This document shows positions 24,974-34,772 of a stretch of DNA of 64,000 nucleotides, one piece after another. Origin of the DNA: Actinocatenispora sp036503555 (GTDB taxonomy: Bacteria; Actinomycetota; Actinomycetes; Mycobacteriales; Micromonosporaceae); contig DASXWQ010000071.1 of assembly GCA_036503555.1 (NCBI GenBank), positions 20,778-84,777 of the forward strand, written 5' to 3'. The notes below the pieces were generated by a model. The model saw nothing but the letters and a program-made list of their open reading frames with translations, was not told the origin of the DNA and made no database searches. The position numbers and the translations under genes are program-made. Numbering within the stretch: the first letter of the stretch is position 1; every line of letters begins with the position of its first letter.

Positions 24974-26134
24974 GTGATCGCCACCCGCCGCACCACCTCC
25001 GGCACCGCGTACCGCCGGCTGAGCGAGATCCTGCCCGCCGGACGCCGCGTCCGTACCGCCGGGCACCCGCCCGACGACCCCGGACCGGATCCTCTTCCGC
25101 CGCTGATCGACGATCCGCCGATCGACCCCGATCCGTCGGGTACCGGCTGGCCGGACCCGCCCGACATCCCGGCCACGGTCGGCGATCCGCCGACCCGCCG
25201 TACCTCGGGCGCCTCGCCGATGCGGGCCGACCCGCCCGACACCCCACCGCCCCGGCTCGGCCCGCCGTACGCCCCGGAGGAACAGCCCGACCCGTTCGCC
25301 GCCCCGCAGGTACGGAGCGCGGGGGTCGCCGCTGCCGGCGGAGATGTCGTGGGTTCGGCCCGAGCCGGTTCGCCGCGGCGGTCCGCGGATCCAGCGGACG
25401 CCGGGTCCGGCGGGACACCGGCTGACGAGCCTTCGCCCGAGCCGGACGAGGTCGTCGAGTGGGACGCGGCGCGCCGGTCGCCGGAGCCCGACGCCCCGGC
25501 GGGCGGTTGGCTGGACCGCACGGCGCGCACCCTCGGCGTACGGCGGGCGTTGCTGGATCCCGGGCGACGTGGCCTGCGCGCGATCGTCGTGCTGGCCGTG
25601 CTCGCCGTGCTGGTCGCGGCCGGCGTCGCCTGGTGGCTGCGGCCCCGCGCGGAGTCCGTACCGCCGCCGGCCGCACCGGTCACCACCGCGGCGCCGGCGC
25701 GGTCCGGTCCGGACCGGCACCTCGTCGTCTCGGTCGTCGGTCGGGTACGCCGGCCCGGCCTCGTCCGGCTGGCCGAAGGCGCCAGGGTGGCGGACGCGTT
25801 GCGCGCCGCCGGCGGCCCGCTGCCCGGCACCAACACCACGTCACTGAACCTGGCGGCCAAGGTCAGCGACGGTGAGCAGATCGTCGTCGGGGTGACGCCG
25901 CCGCCGGGCCCGGCCGGCGCGAGTGACCCCGCCGAGGCCGGCGGCAAGATCAATCTGAACACCGCGACCGAGGCCGACCTCGACAAGCTGCCGGGCATCG
26001 GGCCGGCGCTCGCGCAGCGGATCATCGCGTTCCGCACCGAGCACGGCGGCTTCCGCTCGATCGACGAACTCAAGCAGGTCAGCGGCATCGGCGACGCACG
26101 GTTCGCCGACCTCAAGGACCTGGTGACGGTGTGA
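24974..26134 (+). CDS. comEA: ComEA-family DNA-binding protein with long proline-rich N-terminus
   Basis: 386 residues from GTG 24974 (leaderless: TACGGT six bases upstream). Residues 1-190 are a Pro/Asp/Arg-rich, probably disordered region. A transmembrane helix lies at about 201-222, an SLBB domain at about 252-305 (LVVSVVGRVRRPGLVRL), and a helix-hairpin-helix DNA-binding domain at about 325-386 (INLNTATEADLDKLPGIGP, VSGIGDARFADL). ComEA binds incoming double-stranded DNA at the membrane. It overlaps comEC (GTGA). The N-terminal region is longer than in Bacillus ComEA and would be cytoplasmic. Confidence 0.92.
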   Translation: MIATRRTTSGTAYRRLSEILPAGRRVRTAGHPPDDPGPDPLPPLIDDPPIDPDPSGTGWPDPPDIPATVGDPPTRRTSGASPMRADPPDTPPPRLGPPYAPEEQPDPFAAPQVRSAGVAAAGGDVVGSARAGSPRRSADPADAGSGGTPADEPSPEPDEVVEWDAARRSPEPDAPAGGWLDRTARTLGVRRALLDPGRRGLRAIVVLAVLAVLVAAGVAWWLRPRAESVPPPAAPVTTAAPARSGPDRHLVVSVVGRVRRPGLVRLAEGARVADALRAAGGPLPGTNTTSLNLAAKVSDGEQIVVGVTPPPGPAGASDPAEAGGKINLNTATEADLDKLPGIGPALAQRIIAFRTEHGGFRSIDELKQVSGIGDARFADLKDLVTV

Positions 26135-28527
26135 GCCAGCCCCGCACCGGACCGGACCTGCGGCTCGTCGGCCTGGCCGGCGGCACCTGGCTCGCCGTAC
26201 TCGTCGCGATCCGCCTCGACTCCCTGCCCGCGGTGCTCATCGGCTGCGGCGCGTTCCTGCTCGCCGCGCTGTTCGCGCTCGGCCAGCGGTGGCGAGCGAG
26301 CACCGGGCGCGGGCTGGGACCTCGCCGCGATCCGGCTGGCCGGCTAGCGGCGGTCGGCCGGGTGGTGCTGCCCGCGCTGCTCGGGGTCGGCTGCGGCGCG
26401 TGCGCGACCGCCGCCCACACCTACCCGGCGTACGACGGGCCGGTGGCGCGCCTGGCCGCCGAACGCGCGCTGGTCCGGGCCGACCTCACCCTGACCCGCG
26501 ATCCGAGCCCGGTCCGGTCGGCCGCCTTCGGCGAGAGCTGGCTGCTGTCGGCGACACTCCACCGGGTCGCGTCGGTCGGCTCACCCGACGGCGCCGTCGA
26601 CACGCGGGTCAGCGTGGTCGCCTTCGGTACCGGCGGCAGGTGGGCGGGTCTGCTGCCGGGCCAGCGGATCACCGCGACCGGCCGGCTCGCCGCGCCGGCC
26701 CGCCGCGACGGCACCGCCGCCGTGCTCTCCGTACGCGGGCCGCCCGTGCTCGTCGGCCGCCCGCCCTGGTACCAGCGCGCGGCCGGCGTGCTGCGGTCCG
26801 GGCTGCGCGACGCCTGCCGTGGCCTCGCGGCCGGTCCCGGCGGCCTGCTTCCCGGGCTGGTCGACGGCGACACGAGCACGCTCGACCCGATCGTCCGCGC
26901 GGACTTCACGACCGCGGGAATGACCCACCTGACCGCGGTCAGTGGTTCGAACCTCGCGATCGTGCTCGGCTTCGTCCTGCTGCTGGCCCGGTGGGGCCGG
27001 GTCGGCCCGCGCGTCGCCGCGATGGTCGGTGCGGCGAGCACGATCGGCTTCGTCGTGCTGGTCCGGCCCGACCCGAGCGTCGTACGCGCCGCGCTGATGG
27101 GCGGCCTCGGACTGCTCGCACTCGTGCTGCACCGACCACGCGCGGCGGTACCGGGGCTCGCGGCGGCGACGTTCGCCCTCGTGCTGGCCGACCCGCCGCT
27201 CGCCGCCGAGCTCGGCTTCGCGCTCTCCGTACTCGCCACGCTCGGGCTCCTGCTGTTCGCCCCGTCCTGGCGCGACGCCCTGCGCCGCCGCCGGGTACCA
27301 CGAGGTCTCGCCGAGGTGGCCGCCGTGTCGCTCGCCGCGCACGTCGCCTGCGCACCGGTGATCGCCGGGTACACGGGGACGGTCGGGCTGGCGGCCGTAC
27401 CGGCGAACGTGCTGGCGGAGCCGGCGGTCGCCCCGGCCACGGTGCTGGGCCTGGCCGCGGCGCTGCTCTCGGCGGTCAGCCCGACCCTCGCGCACGCGGT
27501 CGCATGGCTCGCGGCCTGGCCGTGCCGGTGGCTGGTGTTCGTCGCACACACCGCCGCCGGCGCGCCCGCGGCCGTGCTGCCCTGGCCGGGCGGCGTGGTC
27601 GGCGGAGTCCTGCTCGCCGCCGTACTGCTGGCGTTCGCCGGCCTGGCCGGCCACCGTACGGCGCGCCGGCTGGTGCTGGTACTCGCGGCCTGCGTGATGG
27701 TCGGCGCGGTACCGGTCCGCTGGTTCGTGGCAGGCTGGCCACCGGCCGGCTGGGTGTTCGTGGCGTGCGACGTCGGCCAGGGCGACGGCCTCGTCGTACG
27801 CGCCGCGTCCGGCCAGGCCGTCGTCGTGGACACCGGCCCGGAGCCGACCGCGATCGACGGGTGCCTGCGCCGGCTCGACATCCGGTCCGTACCGCTGCTC
27901 GTCCTGACCCACGACGACGCCGACCACGTCGGCGGCGTCGCCGGGGTCTTCGACGGCCGCCGGGTCGGCGCGGTCGCCGTCTCCCGCGTCCGTGGTACCG
28001 CCGGCGGTCGCGAACGGGTGGTACGCATCGCGCGGGCGCACGGTCTCGTCCCGTTCGCGGCGCCGCCGGGCTGGCGGTACCGGGCGGGTGCGGCCGACCT
28101 GACCGTGCTCGCCCCGCCCGAGCCACTGACCGGCACCGAGTCCGACACGAACAACAACTGCGTGGTGCTGCGCGTCGCCGTCGGCGGCACGACCCTGCTG
28201 TTGACCGGGGACGCCGGGCCGGAGTTGCAGGCCGAGTTGCTGCGCGAGGGCGTACCGCTGCGGGCCGCGATCTTGAAGGTTCCGCACCACGGCAGCGCGC
28301 ACCAGGATCCGGGTTTCGCCGCCGCGGTCCACCCGCGCGTCGCCGTCGTCTCCGTCGGCGCCGGGAACGACTACGGGCAGCCCAACCCGGGCCTGCTGCG
28401 GACCCTGGCACGCGACGGCGCCCGCGTCGCGCGTACCGACCGGGACGGTGACGTCGCGATCGTCACCACCGCGCACGGCATCGCCGTCGTACGACACGGC
28501 CCGGCGCCCGGCCGTGGCCCGCCGTGA
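26131..28527 (+). CDS. comEC: ComEC/Rec2 DNA-uptake channel with metallo-beta-lactamase domain
   Basis: 798 residues from GTG 26131, overlapping comEA. The N-terminal DUF4131-like part has two or three membrane helices and a soluble OB-like segment. The Competence domain occupies about 230-540 with around ten helices and the TAVSGSNLAI motif. The C-terminal metallo-beta-lactamase-like domain has ACDVGQGDGL and THDDADHVGG (His594) with ILKVPHHGSAH later. It forms the inner-membrane channel for single-stranded DNA; the C-terminal domain is a candidate nuclease for the degraded strand. All three domains are present. No type IV pilus genes lie in the window. Confidence 0.95.
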   Translation: MSQPRTGPDLRLVGLAGGTWLAVLVAIRLDSLPAVLIGCGAFLLAALFALGQRWRASTGRGLGPRRDPAGRLAAVGRVVLPALLGVGCGACATAAHTYPAYDGPVARLAAERALVRADLTLTRDPSPVRSAAFGESWLLSATLHRVASVGSPDGAVDTRVSVVAFGTGGRWAGLLPGQRITATGRLAAPARRDGTAAVLSVRGPPVLVGRPPWYQRAAGVLRSGLRDACRGLAAGPGGLLPGLVDGDTSTLDPIVRADFTTAGMTHLTAVSGSNLAIVLGFVLLLARWGRVGPRVAAMVGAASTIGFVVLVRPDPSVVRAALMGGLGLLALVLHRPRAAVPGLAAATFALVLADPPLAAELGFALSVLATLGLLLFAPSWRDALRRRRVPRGLAEVAAVSLAAHVACAPVIAGYTGTVGLAAVPANVLAEPAVAPATVLGLAAALLSAVSPTLAHAVAWLAAWPCRWLVFVAHTAAGAPAAVLPWPGGVVGGVLLAAVLLAFAGLAGHRTARRLVLVLAACVMVGAVPVRWFVAGWPPAGWVFVACDVGQGDGLVVRAASGQAVVVDTGPEPTAIDGCLRRLDIRSVPLLVLTHDDADHVGGVAGVFDGRRVGAVAVSRVRGTAGGRERVVRIARAHGLVPFAAPPGWRYRAGAADLTVLAPPEPLTGTESDTNNNCVVLRVAVGGTTLLLTGDAGPELQAELLREGVPLRAAILKVPHHGSAHQDPGFAAAVHPRVAVVSVGAGNDYGQPNPGLLRTLARDGARVARTDRDGDVAIVTTAHGIAVVRHGPAPGRGPP

Positions 28528-28575
28528 ACCGGGGATGCCGCGGTCGCTGTCGGACCCGCGTGCCAGGATGGTCCG

Positions 28576-29535
28576 GTGAGCGCGACACCACCCCCGGTCC
28601 TGCTGGTACTCGGCGACGAGGAGCTGCTGGCCGCCCGCGCGGTGGCCGACGTGGCCACCGCGGTGCGGGACGGTGATCCCGCGGCGGAGGTCCGCGAAAC
28701 GGAGGCGTCGTCGCTGAGCGCCGGCGAGTTGGCGACCCTGACCAGCCCGTCGCTGTTCGGCGGCCGGCAGGCGGTCGTGGTCCGCAACGCGCAGGACGCC
28801 AAGAAGGACCTGGCCGCAGCTCTCCTGTCGTACGCGAAGGCGCCCGCCCCGGACGTCTGCCTCGTGCTGACCCACGCGGGCGGCAACAAGGGCAAGGCGC
28901 TCGCGGACGGGTTGCAGAAGGCCGGCGTCGAGGTGGTCCGGGCCGCGAAGATCACCAAGCCGCGGGAGCGCGTCGCCTTCGTCCGCGACGAGGTACGCGC
29001 GCTGGGTGGGCGCTGCCCGGACGACGCCGCCGAGGCGCTGCTCGCGGCCATCGGCAACGACCTGCGTGAGCTGGCGTCGGCCTGCGCGCAGCTCGTCGCG
29101 GACACCGGCGGCCGGCTCACCGTCGAGCTGGTCAACCGCTACTACCAGGGCAGGGCGGAGGTGAGTGGCTTCACGGTCGCCGACGCGGCGATGGTCGGCA
29201 ACGTACCCGGGGCGCTGGAGGCACTGCGCTGGGCGCTGTCCATCGGCGTCGACCCGGTGCCGATCGCCGACGCCCTCGCCGACGGCGTGCGTACCGTGTC
29301 GCGGGTGGCCGGGGTCCGGGGCAACCCGTACCAGTTGGCGTCGAAGCTCGGCATGCCGGCGTGGAAGATCGAGCGCGCGCAGCGGCAGGCGCGCGGCTGG
29401 TCGCCGGACGCCCTGGCCCGCGCGATGCACGCGGCCGCGACCGCGAACGCCGAGGTGAAGGGCGGCGCCGAGGACCGGGGGTACGCGCTGGAGCGCGCCA
29501 TCATCGTCGTCGCCGGCGCGCGCCAGGGACACTGA
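28576..29535 (+). CDS. holA: DNA polymerase III subunit delta
   Basis: 319 residues from GTG 28576, with CAGGAT six bases upstream. The delta subunit opens the sliding clamp within the clamp loader at the replication fork. The AAA+-like fold without a functional P-loop fits (LLVLGDEELLAARAV, then SLFGGRQAVVVRNAQ). The C-terminal collar includes NPYQLASKLGMPAWK. It follows comEC by 48 bp, a common actinobacterial arrangement. Confidence 0.93.
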   Translation: MSATPPPVLLVLGDEELLAARAVADVATAVRDGDPAAEVRETEASSLSAGELATLTSPSLFGGRQAVVVRNAQDAKKDLAAALLSYAKAPAPDVCLVLTHAGGNKGKALADGLQKAGVEVVRAAKITKPRERVAFVRDEVRALGGRCPDDAAEALLAAIGNDLRELASACAQLVADTGGRLTVELVNRYYQGRAEVSGFTVADAAMVGNVPGALEALRWALSIGVDPVPIADALADGVRTVSRVAGVRGNPYQLASKLGMPAWKIERAQRQARGWSPDALARAMHAAATANAEVKGGAEDRGYALERAIIVVAGARQGH

Positions 29536-29596
29536 CCCGCGGCCGAGCTTGCGGTAGCGGCGGACGGATGCACGGGGTTACGGCATGATGACTGTC

Positions 29597-30022
29597 ATGC
29601 CCGGCATGACCGAACCCGAGTGGCGTGCGTTCGCGCTCGCCGGCACGAAGACCGCGAAGATCGCCACCGTGCGTAAGGACGGGCGTCCGCACGTCACGCC
29701 GATCTGGTTCGACCTCGACGGGCCGGAGCTGGTGTTCACCACGTGGCACGAGTCGGTCAAGGCGCGCAGCCTGCGTACCGACGGTCGGGTGGCGATGGTC
29801 GTGGACGACCAGGAGCCGCCGTACTCGTTCGTGATCATGGAGGGGACCGCCCGGCTCAGCGAGGACCGCGAGGAGCTGCGGGCGTGGGCCACCCGGATCG
29901 GCGGCCGGTACATGGGACCGGAGCGGGCGGAGGAGTACGGCGAGCGGAACAGTGTGCCCGGCGAGTTCCTCGTCCGCGTCCACCTCGACAAGGTCATCGC
30001 GGAGCGCGAGATCGCCGGCTGA
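29597..30022 (+). CDS. PPOX-class F420/FMN-dependent oxidoreductase
   Basis: 141 residues from ATG 29597, chosen because CATGAT lies seven bases upstream; ATGs at 29585, 29588 and 29606 are alternatives. It has a split-barrel flavin/F420-binding fold: KTAKIATVRKDGRPHVTPIWF is characteristic, followed by FTTWHESVKARSL and a VAMVVDD strand. These small enzymes use F420 or FMN to reduce enones, biliverdin or fatty acids; the substrate cannot be told from sequence. It stands alone between holA and the convergent rpsT. Confidence 0.85.
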   Translation: MPGMTEPEWRAFALAGTKTAKIATVRKDGRPHVTPIWFDLDGPELVFTTWHESVKARSLRTDGRVAMVVDDQEPPYSFVIMEGTARLSEDREELRAWATRIGGRYMGPERAEEYGERNSVPGEFLVRVHLDKVIAEREIAG

Positions 30023-30061
30023 ACCGGCACGAACCGCTCATCGGGCGCCGCGCGGGCACGA

Positions 30062-30091
30062 CAAAAGCGGGGTCGACGTCATCGACCCCGC
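30062..30091 (-). terminator. Intrinsic terminator of rpsT
   Basis: On the minus strand, GCGGGGTCGA, loop TGACG and TCGACCCCGC form a perfect 10-bp stem (30091-30067), followed by TTTTG (30066-30062), about 50 bp after the rpsT stop. It also ends convergent transcription from the oxidoreductase side poorly, as no T-run exists on the plus strand. Confidence 0.9.
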
Positions 30092-30141
30092 CTTGACGAG
30101 CCTCGCCGCCGCGCCCCGCGGACCGTGCCGCGTGGGGCAGG

Positions 30142-30408
30142 TCAGGCGGAGAGGGCGTGGAGCTGCTTGGCGATCGCGGACTTGCGGTTCGCCGCCTGGT
30201 TCTTATGGATGATGCCCTTGCTCACGGCCTTGTCCAGCTTGCGGGAGGCGTCGCGCAGCGCGGCGCCGGCCTTCTCCGCGTCACCGGCGGTGGCCGCCTC
30301 ACGGAACGAGCGGACCGCCGTCTTCAGCGACGACTTGACCGCCTTGTTGCGCAGGCGGCGCTTCTCGTTCTGCCGGTTGCGCTTGATCTGGGACTTGATG
30401 TTCGCCAC
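30142..30408 (-). CDS. rpsT: 30S ribosomal protein S20
   Basis: 88 residues from GTG 30408, giving the canonical start ANIKSQIKRNRQNEKRR; GAAGG lies seven bases upstream. S20 binds 16S rRNA in the body of the 30S subunit. It is basic throughout, with the C-terminal GIIHKNQAANRKSAIAK motif. It has its own promoter and a strong intrinsic terminator. It lies next to holA and lepA as in many actinobacteria. Confidence 0.98.
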   Translation of the reverse strand: MANIKSQIKRNRQNEKRRLRNKAVKSSLKTAVRSFREAATAGDAEKAGAALRDASRKLDKAVSKGIIHKNQAANRKSAIAKQLHALSA

Positions 30409-30504
30409 GCGACAGCCTTCAGTCTTGGTCGGGTCGGATCTGGAACTGCCTCTCGGCAGAAGTGCGCGCGTCCTGCGCAGACGCGACGGCACACACGAGG
30501 TGTC

Positions 30505-30533
30505 AGGCTACCAGCCGGCCGGGCGCCCTCCAA
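30505..30533 (-). promoter_or_regulatory. Promoter of rpsT
   Basis: Minus-strand -35 TTGGAG (30533-30528), 17-nt spacer, -10 TAGCCT (30510-30505). Transcription should start near 30498, giving a 90-nt leader long enough for autoregulation by S20; I see no specific S20-binding structure. Confidence 0.6.
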
Positions 30534-30544
30534 AAAAGGGCGGG

Positions 30545-31300
30545 TCAGCCGAGCAGTGCCGCGGCCAGCGCGTCGAGCGTGACGTGCACGTCGTGCCGTG
30601 GCTCGTCGTCAGCCGGCCAGCCACCGTCGGGCCGCTGGAGGCCGGACAGCGCGGTGACGACCGCGGCGCGCGCCGGGTGGCCCGACGGTACCCCCGAGAC
30701 GGCGAGGGCCCAGCCGCACCGGGACCACTCCGCGGCGGTACGCCCGTCGGAGACCGCGGCCAGCCGGTCCAGCAGCCGGTCGGCGGCGTCGAGCAGGCCG
30801 GTACGCCAGCACAGCCCGGCCGCGAGCCAGTGCGTGACCGCGTACGAGGGGAGGGTGCCCGCCTCGGAGACCTCGGCGGCGAGCGCGCGGGCGGCGCGTA
30901 CCGCGGCGTCGGCGACGGGGTGCGTGGCGAGCGCCACACAGAGCCCGGCGTGGGCGGTCAGGTACCAGTCGGCGGCCGGGTCGGGGCGGGACCAGGCGGT
31001 CCCTTCCTGCCAGCGGCCGTCGCCGAGCTGGCCGCCGACCAGCCACCGCACGGCGCGGCGGGCCGGCGCCGAACGAAGCTCGTCGAGATCGGTGAGCCGG
31101 CCGAGCCGCAGGCACGTCTCCGCCACGCTGCTGGCTCCGGCGGACCAGGGCGCGCACCAGCCCCCGTCCGCCTGCTGCCCGTCGGCCACGAGGTCGAGCA
31201 CCGCCGGGGTGCTGGTGGCGTCGAGCAGCCGGGCCAACCGTGCGATGTCCACCGGCCCGCCGTGGGTACGCACATAGCGGGACGCCGCGTCGGAATCCAC
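30545..31300 (-). CDS. Prenyltransferase/squalene-cyclase-like repeat protein
   Basis: 251 residues from GTG 31300 (TAGCCT seven bases upstream, a probable leaderless start). It has at least three QW-like repeats: QQADGGW, QLGDGRW and QRPDGGW, spaced through an alpha/alpha barrel, as in squalene cyclases and protein prenyltransferase beta subunits. It is far shorter than a full cyclase (over 600 residues) and has no DxDD catalytic motif, so it is a single-barrel protein of unknown function. It is divergent from lepA. Confidence 0.7.
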   Translation of the reverse strand: MDSDAASRYVRTHGGPVDIARLARLLDATSTPAVLDLVADGQQADGGWCAPWSAGASSVAETCLRLGRLTDLDELRSAPARRAVRWLVGGQLGDGRWQEGTAWSRPDPAADWYLTAHAGLCVALATHPVADAAVRAARALAAEVSEAGTLPSYAVTHWLAAGLCWRTGLLDAADRLLDRLAAVSDGRTAAEWSRCGWALAVSGVPSGHPARAAVVTALSGLQRPDGGWPADDEPRHDVHVTLDALAAALLG

Positions 31301-31452
31301 GCCCGGAAGGCTAATGCGCCGGCGCACCCCGGCCCGGCGCCCGCGGTGGCCGGCCAGAATCCTGCACGCGGCGGGCGGGCGGGGCGTGGGAGCATAGACG
31401 TCGCCGGTACCGCCGGCGTACCCGATGACGTGCCTGACAGAACGGACCCCGC

Positions 31453-33312
<1,860 letters not shown>

Positions 33313-33338
33313 CGGGACGCCGGTGCCTGCGGCGCCGG

Positions 33339-33435
33339 TTGTCCACAGCCTTTCCGCGTTGTCCACAGGCCCCGGTCGAGGCGCCCGTTTCGGCATAGGA
33401 TTGCCGCCGGGGTCGCCCCCCAGGGTGGGTGGGGG
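33339..33435 (+). repeat. 97-bp dispersed element, copy 2 (DnaA-box pair, TAGGAT, G-rich tail)
   Basis: TTGTCCACAG decamers start at 33339 and 33359; TAGGAT is at 33396-33401, 28 nt after the second DnaA box; the tail CAGGGTGGGTGGGGG ends at 33435. Order and total length are the same as in copy 1 (821-917, minus strand), although the sequence between the landmarks differs. It lies about 110 bp before the promoter of the riboswitch-controlled peptidase gene. From 33436 to 33544 I see nothing assignable. Confidence 0.65.
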
Positions 33436-33544
33436 ACTAGGGGTTTGCGCGGAGATTCCCACGCTCAGTAACGGCGAGATCGACGCTTCGCGCTCTGGTG
33501 GCGGATCGGCCCAGCACCCCGCATTCCGGCGCACCGACACGGGG

Positions 33545-33572
33545 TTGTCGCCCTTTCCCTCGCCGGTACGCT
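33545..33572 (+). promoter_or_regulatory. Promoter of the riboswitch-peptidase transcript
   Basis: -35 TTGTCG (33545-33550), 16-nt spacer, -10 TACGCT (33567-33572). The predicted start near 33579 coincides with the 5' edge of the riboswitch. Confidence 0.6.
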
Positions 33573-33577
33573 GTGTG

Positions 33578-33740
33578 TCCGACCGTCGAGGACTCGGTGC
33601 CGCCCCCGGCGCCGGCGGCGGTCACCGCCGAGTCGCGCACGCAGGCGAGCCGGGGACCCGAGCACCTGGGGTGAGTCCGCACAGCGGTAGGGCTTCTTCC
33701 GGGCCCGAACCCGACAGCTAACCCGGTAGGCGGCGGACGG
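33578..33740 (+). promoter_or_regulatory. Cyclic di-AMP riboswitch (ydaO/yuaA type)
   Basis: The 3' half matches the conserved ydaO core as I know it: CTGGGGTGAGTCCGCA (33666-33681), GCGGTAGGG (33684-33692) and CGAACCCGACAGCTAACCC (33706-33724), then GGTAGGCGGCGGAC. GTCCG near 33578 can pair with CGGAC near 33734 as the closing stem. In actinobacteria this class senses c-di-AMP and usually represses genes for cell-wall hydrolases such as rpfA and NlpC/P60 proteins, which fits the downstream gene. The element ends 10 nt before that gene's ATG, with the ribosome site GGAAGG immediately after. Confidence 0.9.
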
Positions 33741-33750
33741 AAGGACGGCC

Positions 33751-34758
33751 ATGTTCGCCGGTCAGACCCGGGCGCGCGGCACGCTGCTGATGGTGGCGTT
33801 CGCCGCCCTCGCCGCGGTGTTCAGCGCGCTCCCCGCCACCGGCGCGTTGGCGGCGCCGGACGAGGGCGGCAGCAAGTCGGTGTACGAGAAGCTCGACATC
33901 GCCGCCCGCAACTACAACAACGCGAAGAACAAGCTGGACGCGACGCGTAAGAAGCAGAAGCAGTTGACGAAGCAGATCGCGGACGGCCAGAAACGGATCG
34001 ACGTCCTGACGGAGGACGTGGGGCGGATCGCGGCGGCGAAGTACCGCGGCGGCAACACGAGCCTGATGACGCTGACCCTGTCGGGCGAGTCGGGTGACAA
34101 CATCCTGGCGATGGCCGACACCCTGACGTACCTGGGGCAGAAGGACACGGACCGGCTGCGCACGTTGAAGTCGGCGCGGCAGAAGCAGGACTCGCAGAAG
34201 CGCGATCTGGCGGCGACGGCGGCGAGCCAGAAGAAGCAGGCGGCGACGTTGAAGAAGCGCCGGGACGAGGCGCAGAAGGCGGTCGACCAGGTGAGCGGCG
34301 GCGCGAGCGGCGGCTATTCGGGCACGGCGTCGGCGGATCCGGCGCCGCGCAACTCGGACGGCAGCTGGCCGTCCGAGTCGTGCAGCGTCGACGACCCGAC
34401 CACGGACGGGTGCATCACGCCGCGGATGCTGCACGCCTACCAGCAGGTACGCAAGGCCGGCTACACGCGTTTCACGGCGTGCTACCGGTCGGCGGAGGAC
34501 GGCGGCGAGCATCCACGCGGCCGAGCGTGCGACTTCTCGGTGAGCGAGGGCGGGTTCGGCGGTGAGGCGACCGGCGGCGAGCGCACGTACGGCAACAACC
34601 TGGCCGGCTGGCTCACCGCGAACTCGGAGCGTCTCGCCGTGCTGTACGTCATCTGGTTCCGGCAGATCTGGATGCCGGGTGTCGGCTGGTCGTCGTACAG
34701 CGGGTCGGGGTCGCCGTCGGCGGAGCACACGAACCACGTCCACCTGTCGGTTCAGTAG
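33751..34758 (+). CDS. Secreted coiled-coil protein with C-terminal M15-like peptidase domain
   Basis: 335 residues from ATG 33751 behind GGAAGG. A signal peptide (about 1-34, cut after GALA) leads to a long Lys/Gln/Ala-rich coiled coil (about 42-185), as in NlpC/P60 and PcsB-type hydrolases. A Ser/Gly linker follows. The C-terminal domain (about 205-335) has HPRGRACDF and a terminal EHTNHVHLSV, which match the His/Asp/His zinc pattern of M15 D,D-carboxypeptidase-like domains. It probably trims peptidoglycan outside the cell, with the coiled coil restraining activity. The c-di-AMP riboswitch ties it to wall homeostasis. Confidence 0.85.
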   Translation: MFAGQTRARGTLLMVAFAALAAVFSALPATGALAAPDEGGSKSVYEKLDIAARNYNNAKNKLDATRKKQKQLTKQIADGQKRIDVLTEDVGRIAAAKYRGGNTSLMTLTLSGESGDNILAMADTLTYLGQKDTDRLRTLKSARQKQDSQKRDLAATAASQKKQAATLKKRRDEAQKAVDQVSGGASGGYSGTASADPAPRNSDGSWPSESCSVDDPTTDGCITPRMLHAYQQVRKAGYTRFTACYRSAEDGGEHPRGRACDFSVSEGGFGGEATGGERTYGNNLAGWLTANSERLAVLYVIWFRQIWMPGVGWSSYSGSGSPSAEHTNHVHLSVQ

Positions 34759-34772
34759 CGCCAGGTCCTCGG

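Noticed and set aside
26943..26955. GGTTCGAACC, resembling a tRNA T-loop
   Set aside because: It lies within comEC (SGSNLAI motif) with no acceptor or anticodon stems around it.
26581..29532. 983-codon minus-strand frame opposite comEC and holA
   Set aside because: Antisense to two recognised genes; no domain and skewed composition.
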